Source: Bacteroidales bacterium UBA6229
GTDB taxonomy: Bacteria; Bacteroidota; Bacteroidia; Bacteroidales; F082
Direction: 5' to 3'
Assembly (NCBI GenBank): GCA_002440975.1
Contig: DJWN01000064.1
Coordinates: 5,408 to 69,407 of the forward strand
Length of the DNA: 64,000 nt
How positions within the stretch are numbered: the first letter of the stretch is position 1; the number at the start of each line of letters is the position of its first letter. The translations under genes were made by a program, and so were the position numbers. The notes under the pieces were generated by a model that saw only the letters and a program-made list of their open reading frames with translations, did no database searches and was not told where the DNA came from. Shown here one piece after another: positions 1 through 8,004 of the stretch.

Positions 1-910
1 GAAATTATCTTGTATTCAACCTACGCAAACTTATTGTAGCATTATTTTTTTTGCACAAATTGCTAATACCATTCGTACTGCACTTTTTGGTGCCGAAATA
101 TCAAATTACAAGCTCGGTGAGGATGAGTATCCCATTCAGCTGCGAATGAAAGACCAATATCGCTACGATCTGAGTGCATTGCTCAATCAGCGCATCACCT
201 TCAGGGATCAGGCCAGTGGAAAGATACAGCAGGTGCCCATTTCAGCTGTAGCCAATGTCTCGTTCAGCTCAACTTATGGTGCAGTGATGCGAAAAGACAG
301 AAACCGCATGATTACCATTTGGTCTAATGTTATTTCGGGCTATAATGCCAACGAAATTAATTCAGTAGTGAAACCGGTCATCATCCTGTTAAGCGTTATG
401 TTTAGCACGATTAGCGTTTTTGGTGAATTGGGCACATTCAGTATGGACTTTGCTGTGATAATGACAGGTGTGGGAATTGTTTCGCTGGCCGAGGTGGTTG
501 TTAACAATGCCATTGTGCTGATCGACTATATCACCATCCTTAAACGCAACCGTAAGTTGGAGATGGGTCTTACTCACGAATACGATCTGCCGCCGAAAGA
601 ATCCATCGAATGCCTGATAGAAGCCGTGAAAACAAGGCTTCGTCCGGTATTGCTTACAGCCATCACCACAATTTTGGGATTGATACCACTTGTTATAGGA
701 TTAAATATTGATTTCATCGGACTTTTCCAGCGGTTTGATCCTGATATCTATTTTGGAGGCGACAATGCCATGTTTTGGGGGCCGCTTTCGTGGACGATCA
801 TCTTCGGCCTCACCTTTGCAACCTTCCTTACACTGTTGATTGTGCCGGCCATATATCATGCGCTTTACACGGCCAAACTGAAATTCTGGCCATCCAAGAC
901 CCAAAATTAA
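1..910 (+). pseudogene. RND efflux pump (HAE1/AcrB type), C-terminal remnant with internal deletion
   Basis: The frame is open from base 2 with no start codon. RND-like sequence begins at about base 53 (AQIANTIRTALFG); the 17 codons before it do not look like this family. Downstream it follows the C-terminal half of an inner-membrane, proton-driven multidrug exporter: periplasmic segment, then membrane helices, ending with YFGGDNAMFWGP and the last helix. At YNANEI the protein jumps straight to NSVVKPVIILL. In full-length relatives, as I remember them, these are separated by roughly 55-60 residues that include transmembrane helix 8. Two normally glycine positions read Glu (FGELGTF, SLAEVVV). 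It is probably a non-functional remnant, though a chimeric or damaged assembly is possible because the left edge cuts the gene. The downstream AraC/HMA regulator may have been its control gene. Confidence 0.7.
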
Positions 911-925
911 AAGCTTGAAAATTTC

Positions 926-964
926 AAAAAGGCTTTTCAAAATAGTTCTTGAAAAGGCTTTTTT
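926..964 (+). terminator. Rho-independent terminator after the RND remnant
   Basis: The 15-nt arms 926-940 and 949-963 pair with one mismatch around an 8-nt loop, and a T-run continues to 964. It sits 16 bases after the RND stop codon. Confidence 0.65.
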
Positions 965-989
965 GCTTTTTATGCAATCGAAAATGCCT

Positions 990-997
990 TACTTTTG
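990..997 (+). promoter_or_regulatory. Bacteroidota promoter -7 element for the HMA/AraC gene
   Basis: TACTTTTG is an exact match to TAnnTTTG. No TTG lies at the ideal 19-nt upstream spacing. The element contains the TTG at 995, so that codon is unlikely to be the translation start. Confidence 0.45.
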
Positions 998-1018
998 ATT
1001 GTTAAACCTGTTGATACA

Positions 1019-1600
1019 TTGAGCAAAATAGTAAGGCATCATTTTATCCTGCGCAATATGCTGTGCGATTGCTGCCTGAAAGTGATCGGGCTGCTGGCCG
1101 AAAAACATGGCTTCAACCTGGTGAAATCACGTTTGGGTGAAATTACTGTTGAATATGATACAGAACACCTTACACTACAAGATATTACTGATATTTTTAA
1201 GACGAGTGGTTTCGAGATTATTGAAGATAAGGAAACCCATCTGATTGAAGACATCAAACGTGTGGTGATCGAGTTGGTGCATCATTCCACTTACAATGCT
1301 ATGGTAAGAAATTCCGATTTTATTGTAGGTAAATTCAATATGAGTTACCCGCATTTATCCACGGTTTTTTCGCATCACGAAGGCATCACCCTCGAAAAAT
1401 ACATCATCATGCAACGCATCGAAAAGGTAAAGGAACTCATTCAGTTGGATGAGCTTTCGTTGAGCGAGATAGCTTATATGATGGGCTATAGCAGTGTGCA
1501 GTATTTATCCACCCAGTTTAAAAAAATTACAGGATACTCCGTTTCAGAATACAAAGCCCTGCCTGAGAAAGAAAGAAAAGGAGCAGGCCTTACAACTTAA
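1019..1600 (+). CDS. AraC-family regulator with N-terminal HMA-like metal-binding domain
   Basis: The protein is about 193 residues. Its first ~65 residues resemble a heavy-metal-associated ferredoxin-like fold, with a Cys cluster (MLCDCC) where HMA domains carry CxxC, followed by VKSRLGEITVEYD and a closing helix-strand. The last ~100 residues are an AraC/XylS helix-turn-helix pair (EKYIIMQRIEKVKELI, LSLSEIAYMMGYSSVQYLSTQFKKITG). Similar small HMA-AraC proteins accompany copper or other metal efflux genes in this phylum, so I infer a metal-sensing activator. The TTG at 1019 is preferred over the TTG at 995, which lies inside the -7 element; the ATG at 1060 would cut into the HMA domain. The efflux gene immediately upstream is broken, so the regulator's present targets are unknown. 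Confidence 0.75.
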   Translation: MSKIVRHHFILRNMLCDCCLKVIGLLAEKHGFNLVKSRLGEITVEYDTEHLTLQDITDIFKTSGFEIIEDKETHLIEDIKRVVIELVHHSTYNAMVRNSDFIVGKFNMSYPHLSTVFSHHEGITLEKYIIMQRIEKVKELIQLDELSLSEIAYMMGYSSVQYLSTQFKKITGYSVSEYKALPEKERKGAGLTT

Positions 1601-1631
1601 AATTTTATACAACAAAAGTAAAATTACGTAA

Positions 1632-1661
1632 GTGCTATCGTACAAGGATGGCTTAGGTTTG
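1632..1661 (+). promoter_or_regulatory. Probable promoter of the RRE/ATP-grasp operon
   Basis: TAGGTTTG at 1654-1661 matches the TAnnTTTG -7 element. GTG at 1632-1634, one mismatch from the -33 TTG, lies exactly 19 nt upstream. Transcription from here would start near 1668, 30 bases before the ATG at 1698. Confidence 0.5.
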
Positions 1662-1697
1662 CAAATCAAACAGTGCATAAACATAAAAAGTATTGCC

Positions 1698-1946
1698 ATG
1701 AAGATTAAGAATAATATTGCTGTGAGCGACAACGGATTCGTTTTTAATCCTGCTTCAGGCGAGTCATTTACCGTAAATCAGGTTGGACTCGACATCTTGA
1801 ATATGCTTCGCAAAGGAGAGAAACAGGAAACTATCGTGCAACAGCTTTCAGAAAAATATCAGGCTGATACGGCTGTGATCGAACGCGATTTTAGTGATTT
1901 TCAGGCTATGGTCAAACAATATCACCTCCATCAAAATGAAGAATAA
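1698..1946 (+). CDS. PqqD-like RRE (peptide-recognition) protein
   Basis: This 82-residue protein has PqqD/RRE features: a beta start with NGFVFNPASGESFTVN, then a helix ILNMLRKGEKQETIVQQLSEKY and a final helix AVIERDFSDFQAMVKQYHL. In known pathways such domains bind leader peptides of ribosomally made, modified peptides, or act as a scaffold for the modifying enzyme. No radical-SAM or cyclase gene accompanies it; the partners are an ATP-grasp enzyme and a PLP decarboxylase. The ATG at 1698 was chosen because domain sequence begins there and the putative promoter lies just upstream. Its last 11 bases overlap the ATP-grasp gene, which suggests translational coupling. Family assignment is good; the bound peptide is unknown. 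Confidence 0.75.
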   Translation: MKIKNNIAVSDNGFVFNPASGESFTVNQVGLDILNMLRKGEKQETIVQQLSEKYQADTAVIERDFSDFQAMVKQYHLHQNEE

Positions 1947-2985
1947 GAAAAGGCTAACAATAGCTGTAACAGGCCTTAATGCCATCGACAGTCCGGGGCC
2001 GGGTGTGGCAGTGATCAGAGGCTTGCTCGAGGCCAGAGACTTTGATTGCAGGATTATTGGTTTGGCTTACGAATCGCTGGAACCGGGCATTTATATGCAC
2101 GATTTGATCGATAAAACCTATCACATCCCTTACCCCTCAGCTGGCACCGAAGTATTGTACAACCGTCTGATGTATATCAACGAAAAAGAAAAACTGGATG
2201 TTGTAATTCCAAATTTCGATGCCGAGCTTTATTCATTTATCAAACTGGCAGATAAACTTAAGCAGGCTGGCATTCACAGTTTTTTGCCTACCATGGATCA
2301 GTTTGAAGCCCGACAAAAAGTAAACCTACCTGATTTTGGCAAGAAATATAACATCCATGTTCCTCGCTCCAAAGCCATTTATACAGTCAACGAAATTCAC
2401 AGCCTCGAAGATGAATATGGCTGGCCCTTGGTGATCAAAGGGAAATACTATGATGCGAGTTTGGTTTACAGCAGCGATCAGGCTAAAACCGCCTTCAATA
2501 AAATAAGTGCCAAATGGGGTTTGCCCATCATCGTGCAGGAATTTGTTCATGGCACCGAATACAATGTAACGGGACTGGGTGATGGCCTGGGCAACACCAT
2601 GGCAGTCGTGCCCATGCGCAAGCAATACATTACTGATAAAGGAAAAGCCTGGGGTGGCATTACCATCACCGATCAAAAGGCTCTTGATCTTACAGCACAT
2701 TTTCTGAAATCGACCAAATGGCGTGGTGCTTTCGAACTTGAACTGATGAAAAACAAAGCCGGAGAATACTACCTGCTCGAAATAAATCCCCGCATCCCCG
2801 CCTGGATATATCTGGCTGTTGGGGTGGGACAAAATATTCCGGAAGCACTCACAAAACTGGCCCTCGACTGGCCGGTAGAAGCATTTACAACTTACGAAGC
2901 AGGCAAAATGTTTATCCGATACGCCTGGGATATGATTGTAGATTTGAATGAATTTCAACAAATTTCAACACACGGAGAATTATAA
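1936..2985 (+). CDS. ATP-grasp carboxylate-amine ligase
   Basis: This is a 349-residue ATP-grasp protein of the carbamoyl-phosphate-synthetase/PylC-like type. It has a Rossmann-like N-terminal pre-ATP-grasp domain (TIAVTGLNAIDSPGPG). The ATP-binding segment follows, with PLVIKGKYYDA (ATP lysine), IIVQEFVHGTEYNV and the magnesium-binding end motif GEYYLLEINPRIPAW. Such enzymes activate a carboxylate as acyl-phosphate and join it to an amine or thiol. The start at 1936 overlaps the RRE gene, and the decarboxylase follows after 12 bases. In butirosin biosynthesis an ATP-grasp enzyme (BtrJ) loads an amino acid on a carrier and a decarboxylase of the next gene's type (BtrK) acts on it. A similar division of labour here is inference; the substrate cannot be read from sequence. 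Confidence 0.8.
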   Translation: MKNKKRLTIAVTGLNAIDSPGPGVAVIRGLLEARDFDCRIIGLAYESLEPGIYMHDLIDKTYHIPYPSAGTEVLYNRLMYINEKEKLDVVIPNFDAELYSFIKLADKLKQAGIHSFLPTMDQFEARQKVNLPDFGKKYNIHVPRSKAIYTVNEIHSLEDEYGWPLVIKGKYYDASLVYSSDQAKTAFNKISAKWGLPIIVQEFVHGTEYNVTGLGDGLGNTMAVVPMRKQYITDKGKAWGGITITDQKALDLTAHFLKSTKWRGAFELELMKNKAGEYYLLEINPRIPAWIYLAVGVGQNIPEALTKLALDWPVEAFTTYEAGKMFIRYAWDMIVDLNEFQQISTHGEL

Positions 2986-2997
2986 AAACCAAATATC

Positions 2998-4359
2998 ATG
3001 ACAGCAAAAGCAAGATATGAAAGGCCTTTAATTAAAAAACTGGAAAGCAATATGCCCAATAAATTTGGGATGCGTACCGAATTCGAACCCGTTACACACA
3101 TTGATGGTGTTTCGGTAGCTTCGCTGATTGCGGATTACGGCTCTCCTGTTTTCATACTTTCCGAACAAAAAATCAGACACAAATTCAAAGCTGCCCGACA
3201 AGCTTTCGAAGCACGTTATCCCAGGGTTCAGTTTGCCTGGTCATACAAAACCAATTATCTGTCAGCCGTTTGCAATGTGTTTCATCAGGAAGGATCCTGG
3301 GCTGAGGTAGTCTCTGGTTTTGAATACGACAAGGCCATCCGGCATGGCGTTGATGGCAGCAATATCATCTTCAATGGTCCCGACAAAACCGAAGAAGACC
3401 TGCGCAAAGCCATCACCAACAATTCGTTGATTCATATCGATCACCTCGATGAATTGTATATGATTCAGGAAATTGCGCGCGAAACAAAGCAAAAACCCAA
3501 AGTGGCTATCCGGGTCAATATGGATACCGGCATTTATCCCATGTGGGATCGTTTTGGCTTTAACTACGAAAACGGCCAGGCATGGGATGCGCTAAATAAA
3601 ATTATGTTCTCGGGTTTGCTCGAACTGGTTGGTTTGCATACACACATCGGCACCTTTATGCTCTCGCCCAATGCCTATGCCATCGCAGCTTCCAAACTGG
3701 CTAATCTGGCCCAACGTGTCCAGCAAAAATATGGTCACGAAATCAAATACATCGACATGGGTGGAGGATTTTCCTCACATAACACCCTCAAAGGAGCTTA
3801 TCTGCCTGGCATAGATACCAATCCGTCTATCGACGATTTTGCCGAAGCCATCACCTCTGCGCTGATGAATAGCGATTACAGGCCTAAAACCCCGCCATTG
3901 CTGATTCTTGAAACGGGTCGTGCTCTGATCGATGAGGCCGGCTATTTGCTTGGCTCTGTGATTGCCAATAAAAGATTATCCGATGGAAGAAGGGCAACCA
4001 TACTTGATGTGGGAGTAAACCTGCTCTTTACCTCTTTTTGGTACGACCATAAAATCACTCCGGCTCAGGAATTTACATCCTACACCGAAGATACCGTACT
4101 TTATGGCCCGCTTTGCATGAATATAGATGTGGTGCGCGAAAATATCAGTCTGCCCTTGCTCAACAAAGGCGATAAGGTAGTGATTCATCATGTTGGAGCT
4201 TACAATATGACTCAATGGATGCAGTTTATTACCTTGCGACCCAATGTGGTGATGATTGATATGGATGGTAAGCCTCATTTGATTCGCAAAAATGAGTCCA
4301 TCGATTCCATCGAAAATCTGGAAGAAATACCTCCACATCTGAGTCATTTTGAGCTATGA
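2998..4359 (+). CDS. Fold-III PLP decarboxylase (LysA/BtrK-like) with leader-like N-terminus
   Basis: This 453-residue protein belongs to the alanine-racemase-fold (diaminopimelate/ornithine/BtrK) decarboxylases. Visible features are the PLP lysine K84 in FAWSYKTNYLSAV, HTHIGTF, the phosphate-binding glycines DMGGGFSS, LETGRALIDEAGYLL, the catalytic cysteine motif YGPLCMNID and the C-terminal tyrosine in HHVGAYNMTQ. It differs from housekeeping LysA in these signatures and context, so it more likely acts on a special substrate. Residues 1-27 are an extension outside the fold that includes YERPLIKKLESNMPNKFG. The YxxPxI spacing resembles the YxxPxL motif that RRE domains bind in lasso-peptide leaders. 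It ends in an ATGA overlap with the next gene. Confidence 0.8.
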   Translation: MTAKARYERPLIKKLESNMPNKFGMRTEFEPVTHIDGVSVASLIADYGSPVFILSEQKIRHKFKAARQAFEARYPRVQFAWSYKTNYLSAVCNVFHQEGSWAEVVSGFEYDKAIRHGVDGSNIIFNGPDKTEEDLRKAITNNSLIHIDHLDELYMIQEIARETKQKPKVAIRVNMDTGIYPMWDRFGFNYENGQAWDALNKIMFSGLLELVGLHTHIGTFMLSPNAYAIAASKLANLAQRVQQKYGHEIKYIDMGGGFSSHNTLKGAYLPGIDTNPSIDDFAEAITSALMNSDYRPKTPPLLILETGRALIDEAGYLLGSVIANKRLSDGRRATILDVGVNLLFTSFWYDHKITPAQEFTSYTEDTVLYGPLCMNIDVVRENISLPLLNKGDKVVIHHVGAYNMTQWMQFITLRPNVVMIDMDGKPHLIRKNESIDSIENLEEIPPHLSHFEL

Positions 4360-6542
4360 TTTCGGATAAAAACCATGTGATGTTTCCGCAATTTGGTCAG
4401 GGAATTCTCAACAGCTATACGCAGATATTCTTTGCCAAAAACAAATGGATGGCCTTGCTGCTTCTGGCAGTTAGTTTTGTTGACCTGAATGCCGGATTGA
4501 GTGGTTTGATGGCTGTGTTAATTGCCAACACTACCGCTTACCTGATCGGGCTGAACCGCGAACATATCATCAACGGTTTTTATGGTTTCAATCCGCTCCT
4601 GGTTGGACTTGGTTATGGTATCAGCTTTCAACCGGGAGTAAGTTTTTATATCATCCTGATCTTTATCACTTTACTTACCCTTTTTTCCAGTATTTTGCTG
4701 GCAGGTTTTCTCAGCAAATATGGATTGCCCTATCTCAGTTTACCTTTTCTGATTGGTTTTTGGATCATTATGCTGAGCAGCAGAAATATCAATCAGTTAG
4801 AATTAAGCGAAGGGGGCATTTATTTTTTGAATGAACTGTATCAATTGGGAGGTTTTACATTGCTGGACCTTCACGCCTGGTTTGAACAACTGCCTTGGCC
4901 TGAGGTTTTTAAACTGTATTTCAGATCATTAGGAGCCATTTTTTTTCAACCTCATTTGTTTATCGGTATAGCTATTTCCCTCAGCCTGTTGATCTGGTCG
5001 CGACTGGCATTTGTACTTTCTTTTTTGGGATTTGCTTGTGCATATTTGTTTTATATGGTCGTTGGAGCAAGTTTAAACGATCTCACTTACAGTTATATAG
5101 GTTTTAATTTTATCCTTACATCGATTGCCATTGGTGGCTTTTTTGTGATACCGTCAGTTTATTCTTTTTTGTGGGTGATCATTTCTATTCCATTGCTCGC
5201 ATTCCTGCAGATAACAGCCAGTAGTTTGCTAACACCGCTCCAGCTCGGGGTTTTGTCGCTGCCTTTCAATTTTGTGGTAATCAGCTTTTTATTTGTTTTT
5301 CGCCTTCGCGAAAAATATTTTGACAAGCCGGCTTTGGTGTATTTTCAACAATTTCAGCCCGAGAAAAACCTCTACAGCTCATTGATCAACAGCCAACGTT
5401 TAGCACATCTGGAGCGCATCCCGATGAAACTTCCATTTTGGGGGTTTTGGAAAGTAACACAAGCCTTTGATGGCGAACATACGCACAAAGATGCCTGGCG
5501 TTATGCCTGGGATTTTGAATTTATGAATGCAAGTGGAAAAACATACAAGAATGAAGGATTGCTGCCAACCGATTACTTTTGCTTTGGCAAGCCTGTACTT
5601 GCTCCGGCCAGTGGTTATGTGATGGCAATCATTGGCGAAGTGGACGATAACGCCATTGGCGATATGAACCTCCGTCAAAACTGGGGCAACAGCATCGTTA
5701 TCAGCCATGGTGAAGGGCTTTTTTCGCAAGTAAGCCATTTGCAAAAAGGCAGCATTATGGTTCATAAGGGTCAATATGTTGAACAAGGAACACAACTGGC
5801 TAATTGCGGTAATTCGGGCCGTTCGCCCTATCCGCATCTGCATTTTCAGTTTCAAACTTCAAGTGAAATCGGTGCACATACCCTGAGCTATCCTTTTGCT
5901 GCCTACCTCAGTAAAAATGATGAGCTGCAGTTCCACAGCTCCGATCAGCCAAAGCTTAACGATTTGGTGTGCAATCAATTGGTTGATGACACGCTCAACA
6001 GAGCCTTGCATTTTATTCCGGGGCAAAACTTAAAATTTGAAACCTCAGCTAAAGAACTCATCAGCTGGGAAGTGAAAACAGATATTTTCAACCAGTCTTA
6101 TCTTGCATGTGATCAAACCAAATCGAAAGCCTGGTTTGGGCGAAAAGATGATCTGTTCTACTTCACTCGTTTCGAAGGCAACAAAAAAAGCCTGTTGTAC
6201 GATTTTTATCTGGGTGCTTACCAATTAGTTACCGGAAATAATCCAGGCCTGACAATTCAGGAGAAGCTTAGCTTAAATGAATTTCCATCGGCCAAATTAC
6301 GCTTTTTGCAAGATTTTATCTCTCCTTTCTACCGTTTTCTGGCTATTCGTTTTGAAGCTACCCAGCTTAAAGCAAAACAAAACATTGGCGACACACCCAT
6401 CATCTTTAACACACAGCTTGATTTTAGTGCCTTCAACAAAACCTTATCCGACAGAAACTATCAAATTACTTTTGAAGCCGGTGAATTGAGCCGTTTTGAA
6501 ATAAAAAATGCAAACCAACACTTGATTTTGAATCGTGTATAA
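4356..6542 (+). CDS. Urea-transporter-like membrane domain fused to M23 metallopeptidase
   Basis: This 728-residue fusion has two recognisable parts. Residues ~10-325 are hydrophobic, with about ten membrane helices, and carry urea-transporter (UT) family features (AYLIGLNREHIINGFYGFNPLLVGLGYG). Residues ~370-510 are an M23/LytM zinc peptidase domain: H377 and D386 (THKDAWRYAWDF, spacing longer than the usual HxxxD), H461 in SHLQKGS and the H494-L-H496 motif in YPHLHFQF. The final ~200 residues are not recognised. UT channels pass urea or small amides; M23 domains cut peptidoglycan cross-bridges or other glycine-containing peptides. No urease gene lies nearby, so urea nutrition is not supported. 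The start overlaps the decarboxylase stop (ATGA) and the end overlaps the next gene by 8 bases. Confidence 0.8.
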   Translation: MISDKNHVMFPQFGQGILNSYTQIFFAKNKWMALLLLAVSFVDLNAGLSGLMAVLIANTTAYLIGLNREHIINGFYGFNPLLVGLGYGISFQPGVSFYIILIFITLLTLFSSILLAGFLSKYGLPYLSLPFLIGFWIIMLSSRNINQLELSEGGIYFLNELYQLGGFTLLDLHAWFEQLPWPEVFKLYFRSLGAIFFQPHLFIGIAISLSLLIWSRLAFVLSFLGFACAYLFYMVVGASLNDLTYSYIGFNFILTSIAIGGFFVIPSVYSFLWVIISIPLLAFLQITASSLLTPLQLGVLSLPFNFVVISFLFVFRLREKYFDKPALVYFQQFQPEKNLYSSLINSQRLAHLERIPMKLPFWGFWKVTQAFDGEHTHKDAWRYAWDFEFMNASGKTYKNEGLLPTDYFCFGKPVLAPASGYVMAIIGEVDDNAIGDMNLRQNWGNSIVISHGEGLFSQVSHLQKGSIMVHKGQYVEQGTQLANCGNSGRSPYPHLHFQFQTSSEIGAHTLSYPFAAYLSKNDELQFHSSDQPKLNDLVCNQLVDDTLNRALHFIPGQNLKFETSAKELISWEVKTDIFNQSYLACDQTKSKAWFGRKDDLFYFTRFEGNKKSLLYDFYLGAYQLVTGNNPGLTIQEKLSLNEFPSAKLRFLQDFISPFYRFLAIRFEATQLKAKQNIGDTPIIFNTQLDFSAFNKTLSDRNYQITFEAGELSRFEIKNANQHLILNRV

Positions 6543-8004
6543 GCTAATCATCATATTGTTCATCAGCTTGCTTTTTGCAGGTAAACCAGTCATTTCACAA
6601 ACCAAAGATTTTGCGAAACAGGATAGTTTGCTGTACGCCGGCTTTTTACAAAACAATTGGCAACAAGTGTTAGCGGAAGGCAATCAAATGATTAATCAGG
6701 GTTTTGATTACTATTACTTGCATATTCGCATGGGCATAGCGGCTTACAACACAGCTCGTTATTTGTTGGCACGAAAACACCTGCAAAATGCCCTGAGATT
6801 TTATGCAGACGATCCGGTTGCAACTAGTTATCTTTATGGAACCTATCTCATGCTCAATCAAAAAAATGAAGCCGGAGCACTAAGTCAGGTTTTGACTGAA
6901 AGTGATAAGTTGTATTGGGGAATACCCAATCGCTTTAAATTAGAGCGCATACATATGGATTTTGGTTTTCAGGATTTTAAACACCAGCATCGGCTTGATT
7001 TTGCAACCATAAGCGGTAATGGCAATTATTATGGTCAAAGCCGCGAATACGACGAGCAAACTTTTTGGGATGCGGGTCTTATTTTTAAGATGAGTCCGAC
7101 GATCAGCGGTTATGTTGGCATGCAGCAAATCCACATCAAAGCGGATGATGTTTTTGCCTACCATCAATACGAATTAGTAAATGATTTAACAGCTTATGCT
7201 GACTGGGGCGTTTCTTATTGGTACAAAATTGATAGCAGTCAGCAGGTGCAACGTTTTGCCCATCAAATTAAACAACAATCCTTTTACGGAAATATTAATT
7301 TTGGAATCACCCCAAATTTCAGTTTAACAACAGCACTTCACTTCATCAGATGGGATCAAACCCAAACACAAGCAAATGTAGAACAGGGATTTGCATCCGA
7401 TACAGCTTATTATTTTTACGATGGCTCCGAAACGGTTTTCTTCGAAACTCCTATGAGCAGCATTGCTTTCGAAAATATCCGGATTAAAAGCAATGAATGG
7501 GTTTTCTATCTGGGAGGCCACATTCAAAGCAGAATCGGACAAACATCTTTTTCTGCATCTCTGTCAAAAATTAGTGGTAATGAATACCTGCAACTGAATG
7601 CGGGTCATCAGTATTACCCATTGGGGAACTTGAATTTCTATGGCAACACAACACTTTCCTACCTTAATGGGAACGAGCGAAGTGATTGGTTGTTTGACCA
7701 AAGTTTTTATGTAAAACTTTTCAAACAAAACTGGCTCGAAGCGTCATGGAGCCATGGCAATCACTCAGGATTCAACACAGCTTTAGCTTATCTGGTTTAC
7801 AATACACCCTATCAGCCACAAAACAGGTTGAATGCCGTGCTACACGCCAGCATTTCCAAAAATCTGAAGCTCAGATTGAGTTATTCCTGGCTGGATGGTC
7901 GGCATATTTACACTTCAACAGATCGGGATAACGAAAATATTTCGGAAGATTTTCTAACTTACAATTCAAATTTAATAACAGGAGGGATCCAATGGAATTT
8001 CTAA
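6535..8004 (+). CDS. TPR plus outer-membrane beta-barrel protein (YaiO-like)
   Basis: This 489-residue exported protein starts at GTG, overlapping the upstream gene by 8 bases. A signal peptide (IIILFISLLFAG...VISQ) is followed by a helical TPR-like segment to about residue 130 (LLYAGFLQNNWQQVLAEG, YLLARKHLQNAL). From ~140 there are alternating beta strands rich in Tyr, Trp and Asn, ending in ITGGIQWNF with the terminal Phe typical of barrels inserted by BAM. The architecture resembles YaiO-type barrels that have an N-terminal TPR. I infer an outer-membrane channel or receptor acting with the preceding fusion and the following TPR protein. The transported substance is unknown. Confidence 0.7.
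   Translation: MYKLIIILFISLLFAGKPVISQTKDFAKQDSLLYAGFLQNNWQQVLAEGNQMINQGFDYYYLHIRMGIAAYNTARYLLARKHLQNALRFYADDPVATSYLYGTYLMLNQKNEAGALSQVLTESDKLYWGIPNRFKLERIHMDFGFQDFKHQHRLDFATISGNGNYYGQSREYDEQTFWDAGLIFKMSPTISGYVGMQQIHIKADDVFAYHQYELVNDLTAYADWGVSYWYKIDSSQQVQRFAHQIKQQSFYGNINFGITPNFSLTTALHFIRWDQTQTQANVEQGFASDTAYYFYDGSETVFFETPMSSIAFENIRIKSNEWVFYLGGHIQSRIGQTSFSASLSKISGNEYLQLNAGHQYYPLGNLNFYGNTTLSYLNGNERSDWLFDQSFYVKLFKQNWLEASWSHGNHSGFNTALAYLVYNTPYQPQNRLNAVLHASISKNLKLRLSYSWLDGRHIYTSTDRDNENISEDFLTYNSNLITGGIQWNF

Noticed and set aside
4356..6542. Urea uptake for nitrogen use, suggested by the UT domain
   Set aside because: No urease or nickel genes occur in the window, and the channel is fused to a peptidase inside an unrelated operon.
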